From Streptomyces monomycini (GTDB lineage Bacteria > Actinomycetota > Actinomycetes > Streptomycetales > Streptomycetaceae), in contig NZ_JAFIQY010000049.1 of the NCBI RefSeq assembly GCF_022271435.1, forward strand, positions 1 to 62,914: 62,914 bases of DNA, written 5' to 3'. Both the position numbers and the translations under genes were made by a program. The notes beneath the pieces were generated by a model. It was not told the DNA's origin. It was given only the letters and a program-made list of their open reading frames with translations, and ran no database searches. Position 1 is the first letter of the stretch; each line of letters opens with the position of its first letter. Below are positions 8,650-16,550 of this stretch, piece by piece.

Positions 8650-9236
8650 TCAACCGACCTGGCCGTCACTGCTGTCCTTTTGCCGCCCGTATATGACCGT
8701 AGCCGCGCGGGCAGCGGCTCGGGCGCAGTGGTACGAGTAGATCTCACCGTGACGGGACCTCAGATGTCGGGCGGAAGAGGCGAATGGGGGACTCTGCGGC
8801 AGGTGCGTCCACCCCGTGGGCCGCGGCCGCCGCTCGGTCCCCGCCAAGCCCTTGTGTCCCCGCCCGGTACGCGGCCCAATCGGCCCGTTGCTCGCCGGAG
8901 TGGCGCAAAGCGGAACGGTTCGGGGCGGAATGAGCGGGCATCGGCGGGTGCTCTCGGCGAAGGGTGTGGCCGGTGGTGGGTGAGGTGAGGAGGGGCTGTG
9001 GTGCGGGCGTCCGGCGGGGCGTACGGGAGGAGGCGGTCCGTGGTGCGCTGCGCCGGTGGCGTGCGGGGGCGTGGGTGAGGGGATTCGGGATGTGGGGAGG
9101 GGACGGTGGGGTGGTGGTGCGACGGGGGCCGCGGCACGGAGGGCCGGTCGGCCGGCGGCCGGTTCGGCCCGCCGGTCCGTACAGGTCGGCCGGGCCGCTT
9201 CCCGGGCACCGGCGCGGCCGTCCCCGGCCGCCCTGG
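8650..9236 (-). other. Non-coding, C-rich spacer inside the T4SS operon
   Basis: No convincing gene is found in either strand: overlapping reading frames here have biased, low-complexity translations. On the minus (operon) strand the part 8960-9130 is strikingly rich in C and poor in G. It lies between the pilin-like gene and the VirB8-like gene, both on the minus strand. A Rho-dependent termination site, an independent promoter for the downstream block, or both would fit, but neither is proven by sequence. Confidence 0.45.
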
Positions 9237-9557
9237 CTACACGGCCATCCCGTACACGATCGTGAAGAGCGTGCCGAGCGACCCGATGATGAACACACCG
9301 GTCAGGCCGGCCACGATGAGGCCCTTGCCCTGTTCGGCGCTGAACGTGTCGCGCAGCGCGGTGGCGCCGATGCGCTGTTTGGCCGCGCCCCAGATCGCGA
9401 TGCCGAGGCAGAGCAGAATCGCTACTGCCATGACCACCTCGATCATGACGCGTGCTTCGTTGCCCAGTGTCCCGAACGGACCCCAGTCCGGGGCGATTCC
9501 GCCAATGATGGTGGTGATGTCGCCCTTTTCGGCCGCCAAGTGCATGAATGAACTCAC
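9237..9557 (-). CDS. Small two-helix membrane protein, T4SS pilin (VirB2)-like
   Basis: A 106-residue protein with two hydrophobic helices (about 37-57 and 80-103) separated by a short basic loop (KQRIGATALRDTF), the layout of VirB2/TrbC pilins and of the small membrane protein heading actinobacterial T4SS-like clusters. No signal peptide is seen. Starts at the GTG at 9557 or the ATG at 9545 are both possible; the latter has GGTGAG upstream at a better distance. It is separated from the other T4SS genes by a 600-base spacer, which would allow higher expression of a structural subunit. Confidence 0.65.
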   Translation of the reverse strand: MSSFMHLAAEKGDITTIIGGIAPDWGPFGTLGNEARVMIEVVMAVAILLCLGIAIWGAAKQRIGATALRDTFSAEQGKGLIVAGLTGVFIIGSLGTLFTIVYGMAV

Positions 9558-9781
9558 CGCCCCTTATGGGTTGTTGTGTACCCGCGCCACACGGTACGAG
9601 CCAGCATCTATCTTCGCCGACAAAACCGCCACCAGATGTCGACTTGGCGGCTTTCTTTGACGGATCCCGTGGGGATTGCGTGCGGGCAGGGGCGCACGGC
9701 GCCTGACGGCCCGTCGGCATCACCGTGTGTATCACGGTCGAACACGCCGGGCAATGTACGGACAGAGGGGCGTGAGTGACC

Positions 9782-10012
9782 TCAAAGCCCCACGAAGTGG
9801 TCGAACTCCCCGGCCTTCACGCCGAGGACGAACGCGTCCCACTTGACGCGCGTCGTGGTGACGATGTTGTCCGGTTCGGTGTTCGTCCGCAGATGGACGT
9901 CGCCGTCGGCCCCGAAGGCGACCTCGATGTACTCGGGCGCGCTCTCGTCGTCCGTGGCTTTCTGCCAGGTGAGGTTCTCGGGGGGAGTGGGGGGAGTCGG
10001 GGTGGTCGGCAT
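9782..10012 (-). CDS. DUF397 domain protein
   Basis: A 76-residue DUF397 protein (NLTWQKATD... WDAFVLGVKAGEFDHFV). Such proteins are small partners of Xre-type regulators and serine-kinase-like ATPases that are very abundant in Streptomyces and affect development and antibiotic production. GGAGG lies five bases before the ATG at 10012. It is followed upstream by a second, frameshifted copy and, divergently, by the ATPase gene; no Xre regulator gene is present beside them. Confidence 0.9.
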   Translation of the reverse strand: MPTTPTPPTPPENLTWQKATDDESAPEYIEVAFGADGDVHLRTNTEPDNIVTTTRVKWDAFVLGVKAGEFDHFVGL

Positions 10013-10055
10013 AAGTTCCTCCGTCGGGCCCGCGGTGGGCGGTGACCTCGTGCAC

Positions 10056-10243
10056 TCACTCGTACGCGGAGGACTTTACGGCCCGGAGGAACGCGGTCCA
10101 GGCGTGGCCGGTGGCCTGGGCGACCCCCCCGGGGTGGTCGCTCTCCCGGTAGAGGATCGGTCCGCTCGCGCTCGCGGCCACCTCTACGCAGTCGTCCTGG
10201 GGTGCGCACTGCAGGAAGACTCGCGCCAGACGAGCTGCGACAT
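10056..10243 (-). pseudogene. DUF397 domain protein, single-base frameshift
   Basis: The ATG at 10243 follows AAGGA at good spacing and begins MSQLVWRESSCSAHP, the normal DUF397 start. The frame then hits a stop. In the next frame the family core continues without interruption (QDDCVEVAA ... ILYRES ... VAQATGHAWTAFLRAVKSS) to a TGA at 10056. The total length is one base short of 63 codons, and adding one C to the CCCC run near 10200 restores the whole protein. This is either a recent inactivating deletion or a homopolymer sequencing error. Confidence 0.75.
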
Positions 10244-10337
10244 GGTGGTTCCTTACAACGTGTGCACGAGGTGGTGGATCAGGGGCAGCGAGTCCCGGCC
10301 CTCATGAGACTCGGGCTTCGTCCCGGATCCGGGGTGG

Positions 10338-10702
10338 GTGCGTACGGCCAGTAACGCGGTCGGTACGGCGGTGCGCTCGGCCGGGCGGGGCGGGCTGGCG
10401 GGCACCGCGCTGCTGTTGACCTCCGAGGTGGTGACGAACGCTGTCAACGCCCGCCGCCGCAGTGGCTGTTCGGAGCCGGTGACGCTGTACGGGGAGTGGC
10501 CGGGGCCGGGCACGTTGCGGGTGCTGGTGCACGACGGGGCGCCGGGGCTGCCGGTACGGCGGTGGTACGCGGACGACGCGACGGGCGGGCGCGGGCTGTA
10601 CCTGGTCGGGGTGTGTGCCGACGAGTGGGGTGTGTGCCGACGAGTGGAGTGTGTGTCGGCACGGGCCGGGTGACGGGAAGTCGGTCTGGTTCGAGCTGGG
10701 GG
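10338..10702 (+). pseudogene. HATPase_c-type regulatory ATPase, disrupted by a 19-bp duplication
   Basis: The reading frame from GTG 10338 encodes the first part of an anti-sigma-factor-like ATPase: an N-box (TSEVVTNAVNA), a G1-like DGAPGLP and a glycine-rich GGRGLYLV. It then stops at 10673. The expected family ending (DGKSVWFELG) is present at about 10672-10702 in a different frame. The cause is a 19-bp tandem duplication at 10611-10648; removing one copy rejoins the frames. The shortened product would lack the last ATP-site strand. It diverges from the DUF397 genes, its usual partners. Confidence 0.7.
10611..10648 (+). repeat. 19-bp tandem duplication inside the ATPase gene
   Basis: Two head-to-tail copies (10611-10629 and 10630-10648) of GTGTGTGCCGACGAGTGGG, differing only in the final base. 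Nineteen is not a multiple of three, so the duplication shifts the frame of the host gene. The near identity implies a recent event. Confidence 0.85.
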
Positions 10703-10843
10703 AGCGAGGGGCGGGCGCGGCGTGGATCCGCGCGCCCGGGGCGGTCTGCCGGGAGCGCGGGAGGTGGCCCGTACAGCCGTGGTGTGGCGAGGTACATGAC
10801 GAAAACGGCGGTGAAACGCGCCCGTTTGGGGGAGGGTTGTGGG

Positions 10844-11848
10844 GTGCGCAAATACTGGGTGGCCGGTGGGGTCGGGGTCGGGCTGGTGCTCTGCTTCCTC
10901 GCGCTGCTCGTGGTGGGTACGTACACGGCCGCCGCGGGCCTGGCGGGTGGTGCGGGCCGGGCGGTGGGGCTGGCGAAGGGCGCGGTGCCGGCCTCGTACC
11001 AGCCGCTGGTGCAGAAGTGGGGCAATCTGTGCCCCGCCATCAACCCGGCGCTGCTCGCCGCGCAGCTGTACCAGGAGAGCGGCTGGAACCCGAGGGCGCA
11101 GAGCCCGGCGGCGGCGCAGGGCATCGCCCAGTTCATCCCCGGTACGTGGGCTTCGCACGGCATCGACGGCAACGGGGACGGGCGGCGGGACGTGTGGGAC
11201 CCGGCGGACGCGATCCCGTCGGCGGCGTCGTACGACTGCGAGCTGGCGAAGTACGTGAAGGACGTGCCCGGTGATCCGGCGCACAACATGCTGGCGGCGT
11301 ACAACGCGGGCGCGTACCGGGTGATCAAGGCGGGCGGGGTGCCGGCGATCAGCGAGACGCAGAACTACGTGAAGATCATTACGACCCTCGCCAAGAGCTT
11401 CGAGGCGCCGGTCGGGCGGGTGCCGGCCTCCCGGCAGGCGGCCGCCGCGATCTCCTTCGCCCAGGAGCAGCTGGGCAAGCCGTACCTGTGGGGCGGGAAC
11501 GGCACGCCGGACCAGGACGGGCGGTTCGACTGCTCGGGGCTGACGAAGGCGGCGTACCACGCGGTGGACATCGAGCTGCCGCGGGTGGCCAACGACCAGT
11601 GGAACGCCGGGCCGCATCCGAAGCGGGACGAGCTGCTCCCCGGGGACCTGGTGTTCTTCGCGCACAACCTGAACGATCCGCGGTCCATCCACCACGTCGG
11701 GATCTATGTGGGCGGCGGATACATGATCAATGCTCCGTACACGGGCGCGGTGATCCGGTTCGACAAGATCGACACACCGGACTACATCGGTGCGACCCGG
11801 GTCACCGAAGATGGCGCGAAAGCGCTGCCCCGACCGAACGCTGCGTGA
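10844..11848 (+). CDS. Bifunctional lytic transglycosylase / NlpC-P60 endopeptidase
   Basis: A 334-residue peptidoglycan hydrolase with one N-terminal membrane anchor (about residues 6-32). A lysozyme-like transglycosylase domain follows (catalytic Glu in LYQESGWNP, about residue 78; AQFIPGTW; AAYNAGA). The C-terminal NlpC/P60 domain carries Cys230 in FDCSGL and His284 in HHVGIYVG. The same domain pair is found in VirB1-like enzymes that open the wall for type IV secretion in Gram-positives, and the gene lies next to the T4SS-like operon. I prefer the GTG at 10844 (GGAGGG seven bases upstream); the ATG at 10796 would add 16 residues but has poor spacing. Confidence 0.85.
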   Translation: MRKYWVAGGVGVGLVLCFLALLVVGTYTAAAGLAGGAGRAVGLAKGAVPASYQPLVQKWGNLCPAINPALLAAQLYQESGWNPRAQSPAAAQGIAQFIPGTWASHGIDGNGDGRRDVWDPADAIPSAASYDCELAKYVKDVPGDPAHNMLAAYNAGAYRVIKAGGVPAISETQNYVKIITTLAKSFEAPVGRVPASRQAAAAISFAQEQLGKPYLWGGNGTPDQDGRFDCSGLTKAAYHAVDIELPRVANDQWNAGPHPKRDELLPGDLVFFAHNLNDPRSIHHVGIYVGGGYMINAPYTGAVIRFDKIDTPDYIGATRVTEDGAKALPRPNAA

Positions 11849-12057
11849 ACATGGGGCCCTGAACTGCGGACATCAGTCTCTCTTCGATAACGTCCTGGTG
11901 ATCATCCGGTGGAAGCTGGAACGGCTCGGCTGTCCATCGCGTTTCCTGGGCATGGAGACATGGCGAGGCCGTGGAATTCCGGCCACGCCCGACGACCACG
12001 GGGGTTGGCAGCACTCACACGGCGCTCGCGCGCGCGAAAGGTAAGGGGCCGCGGCAG

Positions 12058-12756
12058 ATGGCTGGACTCGCAGTGGACGGGTCGAACCCCGATGTGAACG
12101 TGCTCGACGGCATCAACGGCCTCGCGAAGGACGCACCGGAGTGGCTCAACCGCGCCACGAAGTTCGTGGGGGAGTACGGCCTCATCGCCGCGCTCGCCGT
12201 GCTCTGTCTGATCGCCTGGTGGGGCGCGCGCAGGCGGCCGGACGCGCCGGGCAGGGTGGCGGGCCTGGTGTGGGCGCCGCTGGCCGCCGGGGTGGCGCTG
12301 CTGGCCAACATCCCGATCCGGGCGGTGGTGGAGCGGCCCCGGCCGTTCCGGGTCCACGCGGGGCTGGAAGTCCTCGTGCCCGGCAAGACGGATTTCTCCT
12401 TCGTGAGCGACCACGCGACGCTGACCATGGCGGTCGGCGTGGGCCTGTTCATCGCCCACCGCAAGTACGGGCTGATCGGTATCGGCCTGGCGCTGCTGGA
12501 AGGCTTCTGCCGGGTCTACATGGGCGTGCACTACCCGACGGACGTCATCGGCGGCTTCGCGCTCGGCACGGCGGTGGCGCTGCTGCTGGCGCCGGTGGCG
12601 CAGGCGATGCTGATCCCGGTGACGACGGCCGTGGGGCGCTCGTCCGCATGGTGGCTCGTCCGGGCCGGCGGCCCCGCGCCCCGTGCGGTCTCCGAGCCGG
12701 TGACGGCCGTACCGCCGGTGGCGCGCGAGGAGCGGGACGAGGACCTGGCGGCGTAG
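12058..12756 (+). CDS. PAP2 family membrane phosphatase
   Basis: A 232-residue protein with five or six membrane helices and the three PAP2 phosphatase motifs: ERPRPF, SFVSDHATL (the PSGH position reads VSDH) and RVYMGVHYPTDVIGG with the catalytic His and Asp. These enzymes remove phosphate from lipid phosphates such as phosphatidic acid or undecaprenyl pyrophosphate at the outer membrane face. The ATG at 12058 is 10 bases after AAGGGG. About 210 bases separate it from the hydrolase gene, so it may have its own promoter. Confidence 0.85.
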   Translation: MAGLAVDGSNPDVNVLDGINGLAKDAPEWLNRATKFVGEYGLIAALAVLCLIAWWGARRRPDAPGRVAGLVWAPLAAGVALLANIPIRAVVERPRPFRVHAGLEVLVPGKTDFSFVSDHATLTMAVGVGLFIAHRKYGLIGIGLALLEGFCRVYMGVHYPTDVIGGFALGTAVALLLAPVAQAMLIPVTTAVGRSSAWWLVRAGGPAPRAVSEPVTAVPPVAREERDEDLAA

Positions 12757-12776
12757 CCGGGGAGAGGAACGGACGG

Positions 12777-12822
12777 ACGACGAGGGAGGACCGGGGCCGA
12801 CAGCCCGGTCCTCCCTCGTCGT
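12777..12822. terminator. Perfect 19-bp hairpin between convergent genes
   Basis: Bases 12777-12795 pair perfectly with 12804-12822 around an 8-base loop. There is no T-run, as is usual for Streptomyces terminators. It lies 21 bases after the PAP2 gene and 140 bases after the oppositely oriented FAD-oxidase gene, so it could serve both. From 12823 to 12962 short imperfect repeats of GGGCGG and GACGGACGTACCG follow, with no gene. Confidence 0.75.
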
Positions 12823-12962
12823 ATGGGGGCGGGCGGGCCGTCACCCTCGTCGTACAGGGGGCGGACACGCCGTCACCTCCGTTGTACGGGGGGCGGGCGG
12901 GCCATCACCCGTCCAACGGGACGGACGTACCGCCACCCCGCCGCAAGCGGACGGACGTACCG

Positions 12963-14552
12963 TCACAGGGCCTGCGGAAACGTCCTGAACAGCCCGTTCG
13001 GATCGTACTGCCGCTTCAGCTCGGTGAGGCGGCCGGCGGCCGGGCCGTAGTAGGCCTTCTTCCAGTCGGTCAGGGCCGCGTCCGTGTAGTTCTGGTAGGC
13101 GGCGCCCGAGGCGTAGCGCCGCATCGCGCCGTGGACGCCGTCCAGCCAGGCGCTCTGGGCGGCGCCCGTGCCGCCCGCCTTCCAGGACGCCAGGTACTGC
13201 GCGAGGAAGCGCGAGCGGCGGTGCACGAAGGCGGTGTCGGTGGGGCGGACCCGGTTGATCGCGCCGCCCAGTGCGGTCAGCGACGTGTTGCCGGCGACGC
13301 CCTTGCGGCTCGCGGCCTCGATCTGGCCGAGCAGGGCGCGGATGCCGGCCGCGTCCAGCGAGCGGTCGTAGAAGTCGGAGCGGGCGGCGTACGTCTCGCG
13401 GGCGAGCTTGCCGGCGGCGTCGCGGCCGGGGAGGGCGCCCGGCAGGTGGCACTGCTCGGTGGTCTTCGAGGAGCACCCCGCGTAGGACTCCATCGCGTCG
13501 AGGTACGAGCTGGGCGTCAGCCGTACGGACTTCGCGGGCCCGGGCCCGCCCGCGCGGTCGGCCAGTTTGTCGACGGCGTTCTGGAGGTCGCCGTAGGAGC
13601 CGAGGGAGAAGGCGGCGACGGAGACGGTCGGGGTGCCGCCAGGGTGGGCGTCCAGGTGCAGGGACGACCATATTTCGTCGGGCTGGGTGGGGCCCCACTC
13701 CTGCCAGGAGCGCAGCAGGGCGGTGGCCTTGGCCCAGGGCCACGTCAGGTAGGCCATGACCGAGCGGGGCGCGGCGTGGGTGCGGAAGCGGAGCTCGGTG
13801 ACCACGCCGAAGTTGCCGTTGCCGGCGCCACGCAGCGCCCAGAAGAGGTCGCTGTCGCGCTTGGCGTCGCACTCGACGGTCTTGCCGTCGGCGGTGACGA
13901 CGGTGGCGCCGACGAGGCTGTCGCAGGTCAGACCGTAGGCGCGGGACGCGACGCCGTGGCCGCCGCCGAGGGTGAGGCCCGATATGCCGACGGTCGGGCA
14001 GGAGCCGCCGGGGATCGTGACGTCGTGCTTGCCGAGGCCTTCGTAGACCTCGATGAGCTTGGCGCCGGCGCCGATGCGGGTGATGCCGCCGGAGGGGGCG
14101 GAGACCGAGTTCAGGGCGGACACGTCGATGACGAGCTTGCCGTTGCCGCTGGACCAACCGGCATACGAGTGACCCCCGTTGCGTATCGCGACGGGGGCGT
14201 TGTAGCGGCGGGCGAAGGACAGGCACTCGGCTATGTCGGCCGGGTGGCGGACGTAGGCGACGGCCGCGGGCTTCAGGTTGTCGTAACGGGTGTTGTACAG
14301 GCGGCGGGCCGCGTCGTACGAGGCTTCGCCGGCGCGTATCAGCTTGCCGTCGAGGCTCTTGCGCAGCGCGTCCCACGACGCCTTGGCGGCCGGGGGCCTG
14401 CCCGTCTGCGAGCTGGTGTTGAGGCCGACGCCGCCGGACGCGGCGCCGCCGGGGGTGTTCGCGTGGCCGGTGTCGGTGCTGCAGGCGGTGGTCAAGCCGG
14501 CGGTCGCCGCCGCGAGTCCGCCGCCGGCTGCCAGTATCGTGCGCCGCTTCAT
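12963..14552 (-). CDS. Exported FAD-linked (berberine-bridge-type) oxidase
   Basis: A 529-residue flavoprotein with an N-terminal export signal that has KRR before the hydrophobic core and a lipobox-like LTTAC (Cys24), so it is probably a Tat-exported lipoprotein. The FAD domain shows NGGHSYAGW and CPTVGISGLTLGGGHG. His128 and Cys185 occupy the positions of the bicovalent FAD attachment seen in berberine bridge enzyme and glucooligosaccharide oxidase. The C-terminal BBE segment (YYGPAAGRL...YDPNGLF) is present. Substrates of this group include sugars and secondary metabolites; none can be assigned. It stands alone, convergent with the PAP2 gene. Confidence 0.85.
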   Translation of the reverse strand: MKRRTILAAGGGLAAATAGLTTACSTDTGHANTPGGAASGGVGLNTSSQTGRPPAAKASWDALRKSLDGKLIRAGEASYDAARRLYNTRYDNLKPAAVAYVRHPADIAECLSFARRYNAPVAIRNGGHSYAGWSSGNGKLVIDVSALNSVSAPSGGITRIGAGAKLIEVYEGLGKHDVTIPGGSCPTVGISGLTLGGGHGVASRAYGLTCDSLVGATVVTADGKTVECDAKRDSDLFWALRGAGNGNFGVVTELRFRTHAAPRSVMAYLTWPWAKATALLRSWQEWGPTQPDEIWSSLHLDAHPGGTPTVSVAAFSLGSYGDLQNAVDKLADRAGGPGPAKSVRLTPSSYLDAMESYAGCSSKTTEQCHLPGALPGRDAAGKLARETYAARSDFYDRSLDAAGIRALLGQIEAASRKGVAGNTSLTALGGAINRVRPTDTAFVHRRSRFLAQYLASWKAGGTGAAQSAWLDGVHGAMRRYASGAAYQNYTDAALTDWKKAYYGPAAGRLTELKRQYDPNGLFRTFPQAL

Positions 14553-14740
14553 TGTGAACTGCCCCTTTTGGGACCCTTTGCGGGTCCGCGCGCCGTGGAT
14601 GCTTCCCCCTACCCAGATGGGGCGGGGGCCCGGGGAGGTTCCAGGGGCATGGCTCTGGGGCGCTACGTGCGGTTATGGGCGTGGGGGCCTGCCGGGCGGG
14701 CGCGGCGCGTCCGCCCGGAGCCGGTCGGCGGGGCCGGTGC

Positions 14741-14923
14741 TCACCCCGCCCGGTGGTGCTGTTCCGCGTCCGTCCGTGCCTGGGAGCGGGCCCGGCGCGC
14801 CGGGCCGTGCCAGCCGCAGATGCAGCGGGCCAGGCAGAACGAACCTCGTTCGGTGGTGGTGGTCCGGTGGTCGGGCGCCCCGGAGAGCGGCGCCGTCGGC
14901 TCCTGTGCTGCTCGGTCCTGCAC
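14741..14923 (-). CDS. Small conserved Streptomyces protein
   Basis: A 60-residue hydrophilic protein read from a GTG at 14923. Its centre (FCLARCICGWHGPARR...QARTDAEQH) resembles small Streptomyces proteins with a CxCGWxGPxRR core and a downstream RxxARxDAxxH motif; their function is unknown. The two cysteines spaced C-x-C and the His at the end could bind a metal. No obvious ribosome site is seen. The flanking stretches 14553-14740 and 14924-15068 hold no other gene that I can support. Confidence 0.55.
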   Translation of the reverse strand: MQDRAAQEPTAPLSGAPDHRTTTTERGSFCLARCICGWHGPARRARSQARTDAEQHHRAG

Positions 14924-15068
14924 AGCGCCACGCTACGCGCCCCAGGTGTACGGGCGTGACGAAGCGGGCTGAACAGTCGTTGAACGGAACGGGTCGTGGT
15001 GGTCCGGACAACCGGAACATCCCGGTCCGCTACTACCCGAGCAGAGCGGCCGAGGGGGCTCGTACGCG

Positions 15069-16055
15069 ATGGTGGTGCAGGACAGGCGAGGCGGTGCCGT
15101 CGCGGCCGCCGTGTGCGGGGTGGGCCTGCTGGCCGGGCTGCTCACCACGGGCTGTTCCCCCAACGGGGCGGCGGCCGACGACCACACCTCGGCCCGCCGC
15201 TCCGCAGACGGCCCGGTGGGCGGGTCCGCGGCCGGGCCGCCCTTCACCGACCGTGCCCGCTCACCGGGCGACCGTCCGTCCGCCGGGCCGCGGGACCCCG
15301 CCGGCCCGGCGGACGCCGGCTCCCCGGCCGGCCGTACGGACTACGCCGCGGCCCTGCGTGCCAGTGCCGACGCGCTGGTCCGGGCCGGCTCCTCCCGGGT
15401 GCGTACGGAGCTGGAGACCGTCAGCGGCGGCACCCGCGTCGCCATCCGGGGGACCGGCGGCCACGACTACCGCGAGCGGACCGGGCAGCTGGACGTACGG
15501 CTTCCGGACACCGGCGACGGGAGCGGCGCGCAGCGCACGATCACCGAGATCCTCACGCCGTCCGCGCTGTACATGAAGAACCGCGGGGCGGGCGTGCCGG
15601 CCGGCAAGTGGGTGCGGGTGGACACCGCCTCGCTGGCCGACGGCAATCTCGTCACCGGCGGCGCGACCGATCCGATGGCCGCCGCCGAGCTGCTGCGGGG
15701 CGTGCGGGAGGTGACGTACGAGGGGCGGGAGCGGCTGGACGGCGTCCCGGTGCGGCACTTCAGCGGGACGACGGACATCGGGGCCGCGGCGCGCGCGGCG
15801 TCCGCGGCGGTGCGGCCCGCGCTGACCGCGGCGGAGAAAGGCTTCACCACCGACGTGGTGCCCTTCGACGCGTACCTGGACGACACCGGGCGGCTGCGCA
15901 AGGTGCGCCAGCGTTTCCGCTTCGCCAACGGTACGACGGGCGGGACGTCGGTGACCTCCACCACCACGCTGTACGGCTTCGGGGCGCCGGTCCCGGTCCG
16001 GCTGCCCGACCGGGCCGACATCTACACGGGCAAGGTCGCCGCCGCGGGCGGCTGA
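15069..16055 (+). CDS. Secreted lipoprotein, LppX/LprG-like
   Basis: A 328-residue lipoprotein with a signal peptide ending in the lipobox LTTGC (Cys29). A disordered Ala/Gly/Pro-rich region of about 60 residues follows, then a domain (residues ~110-325) with the alternating strands and the TDVVPFDAYLDDTGRLRKV pattern of LppX/LprG/LppM-like actinobacterial lipoproteins. In mycobacteria such proteins carry lipids across the envelope, but a ligand cannot be inferred here. The last codons and the stop are duplicated in tandem downstream (see 16041-16100). Confidence 0.75.
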   Translation: MVVQDRRGGAVAAAVCGVGLLAGLLTTGCSPNGAAADDHTSARRSADGPVGGSAAGPPFTDRARSPGDRPSAGPRDPAGPADAGSPAGRTDYAAALRASADALVRAGSSRVRTELETVSGGTRVAIRGTGGHDYRERTGQLDVRLPDTGDGSGAQRTITEILTPSALYMKNRGAGVPAGKWVRVDTASLADGNLVTGGATDPMAAAELLRGVREVTYEGRERLDGVPVRHFSGTTDIGAAARAASAAVRPALTAAEKGFTTDVVPFDAYLDDTGRLRKVRQRFRFANGTTGGTSVTSTTTLYGFGAPVPVRLPDRADIYTGKVAAAGG

Positions 16056-16100
16056 TCACGGTCGCCGCGGGCGGCTGATCACGGTCGCCGTGGGCGGCCG
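16041..16100 (+). repeat. 23-bp tandem repeat spanning a stop codon
   Basis: GCCGCGGGCGGCTGATCACGG plus TC occurs at 16041-16063 and again, identically, at 16064-16086; a decayed third copy begins at 16087. The first copy contains the end and stop codon of the lipoprotein gene. The duplication is therefore harmless to the protein and probably arose by slippage. Confidence 0.8.
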
Positions 16101-16303
16101 GGCGTGGTCGTCGCGGGTGTCCGGGCGGCGCGGCCGGCGGGCCCGGCCCGGACCGGGCGGCGGCGTCCGGGGCACGTGTCCACGGCTTGTGCGAACTGGC
16201 GGAAATGGTCCATCCGTGCCATGCGCGGAGCGTGCGCCCGTACCTACTCTGGGCGGTAACCACCAGAAGAGTGGGGAGGCGCTCGAAGGAGGAGGTGTTG
16301 TAC

Positions 16304-16492
16304 GTGGCCGGACACCGCAACTCGACGGTTCAGGACCACGTAGCCCTCGTCGAGATCGACCTGACTGGTGAGTTGATGATCGCGGCGGCCGCCGCGAGCG
16401 AGGATCGGCTCAGCTCGGACCGTATCGACGAGGTGCTGGACGTGGACGCGGACCGCGCGCAACCGGGTCACGGACCCGGGAACCCCAGGTGA
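16304..16492 (+). CDS. Small conserved Streptomyces protein
   Basis: A 62-residue acidic protein starting at GTG 16304, eight bases after GGAGGAGG, one of the best ribosome sites in the window. Its core (NSTVQDHVALVEIDLTGELM) and the IDEVLDV segment resemble a family of short conserved proteins in Streptomyces of unknown function. No membrane segment or cysteine is present. It lies between the lipoprotein gene and the convergent csoR gene. Confidence 0.7.
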   Translation: MAGHRNSTVQDHVALVEIDLTGELMIAAAAASEDRLSSDRIDEVLDVDADRAQPGHGPGNPR

Positions 16493-16505
16493 GCGGGCGG
16501 CGGCG

Positions 16506-16542
16506 CCGGGCGTGACGGTTGCGCGGCAACCGTACGTCCGGC
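16506..16542. terminator. Hairpin between convergent small gene and csoR
   Basis: ACGGTTGC (16515-16522) pairs with GCAACCGT (16526-16533) around a 3-base loop, with partial pairing beyond it. It sits in the 58 bases between two converging genes, the usual place for a shared terminator. There is no T-run. Confidence 0.5.
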
Positions 16543-16550
16543 CTCCGCGC

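Noticed and set aside
8650..9735. Minus-strand open frame between the pilin-like and VirB8-like genes
   Set aside because: It overlaps the pilin-like gene in another frame, has a biased composition and no family likeness.
1648..12756. T4SS-like locus as an integrative conjugative element
   Set aside because: No integrase, relaxase, replication gene, tRNA target or flanking direct repeat could be seen in the window, and base composition matches the surroundings.
12141..14972. Very long open frame (943 codons) on the plus strand over the FAD oxidase gene
   Set aside because: The translation is Gly/Arg/Ala-biased without domains; the minus-strand frame encodes a complete flavoprotein. Long antisense frames are normal at this GC content.
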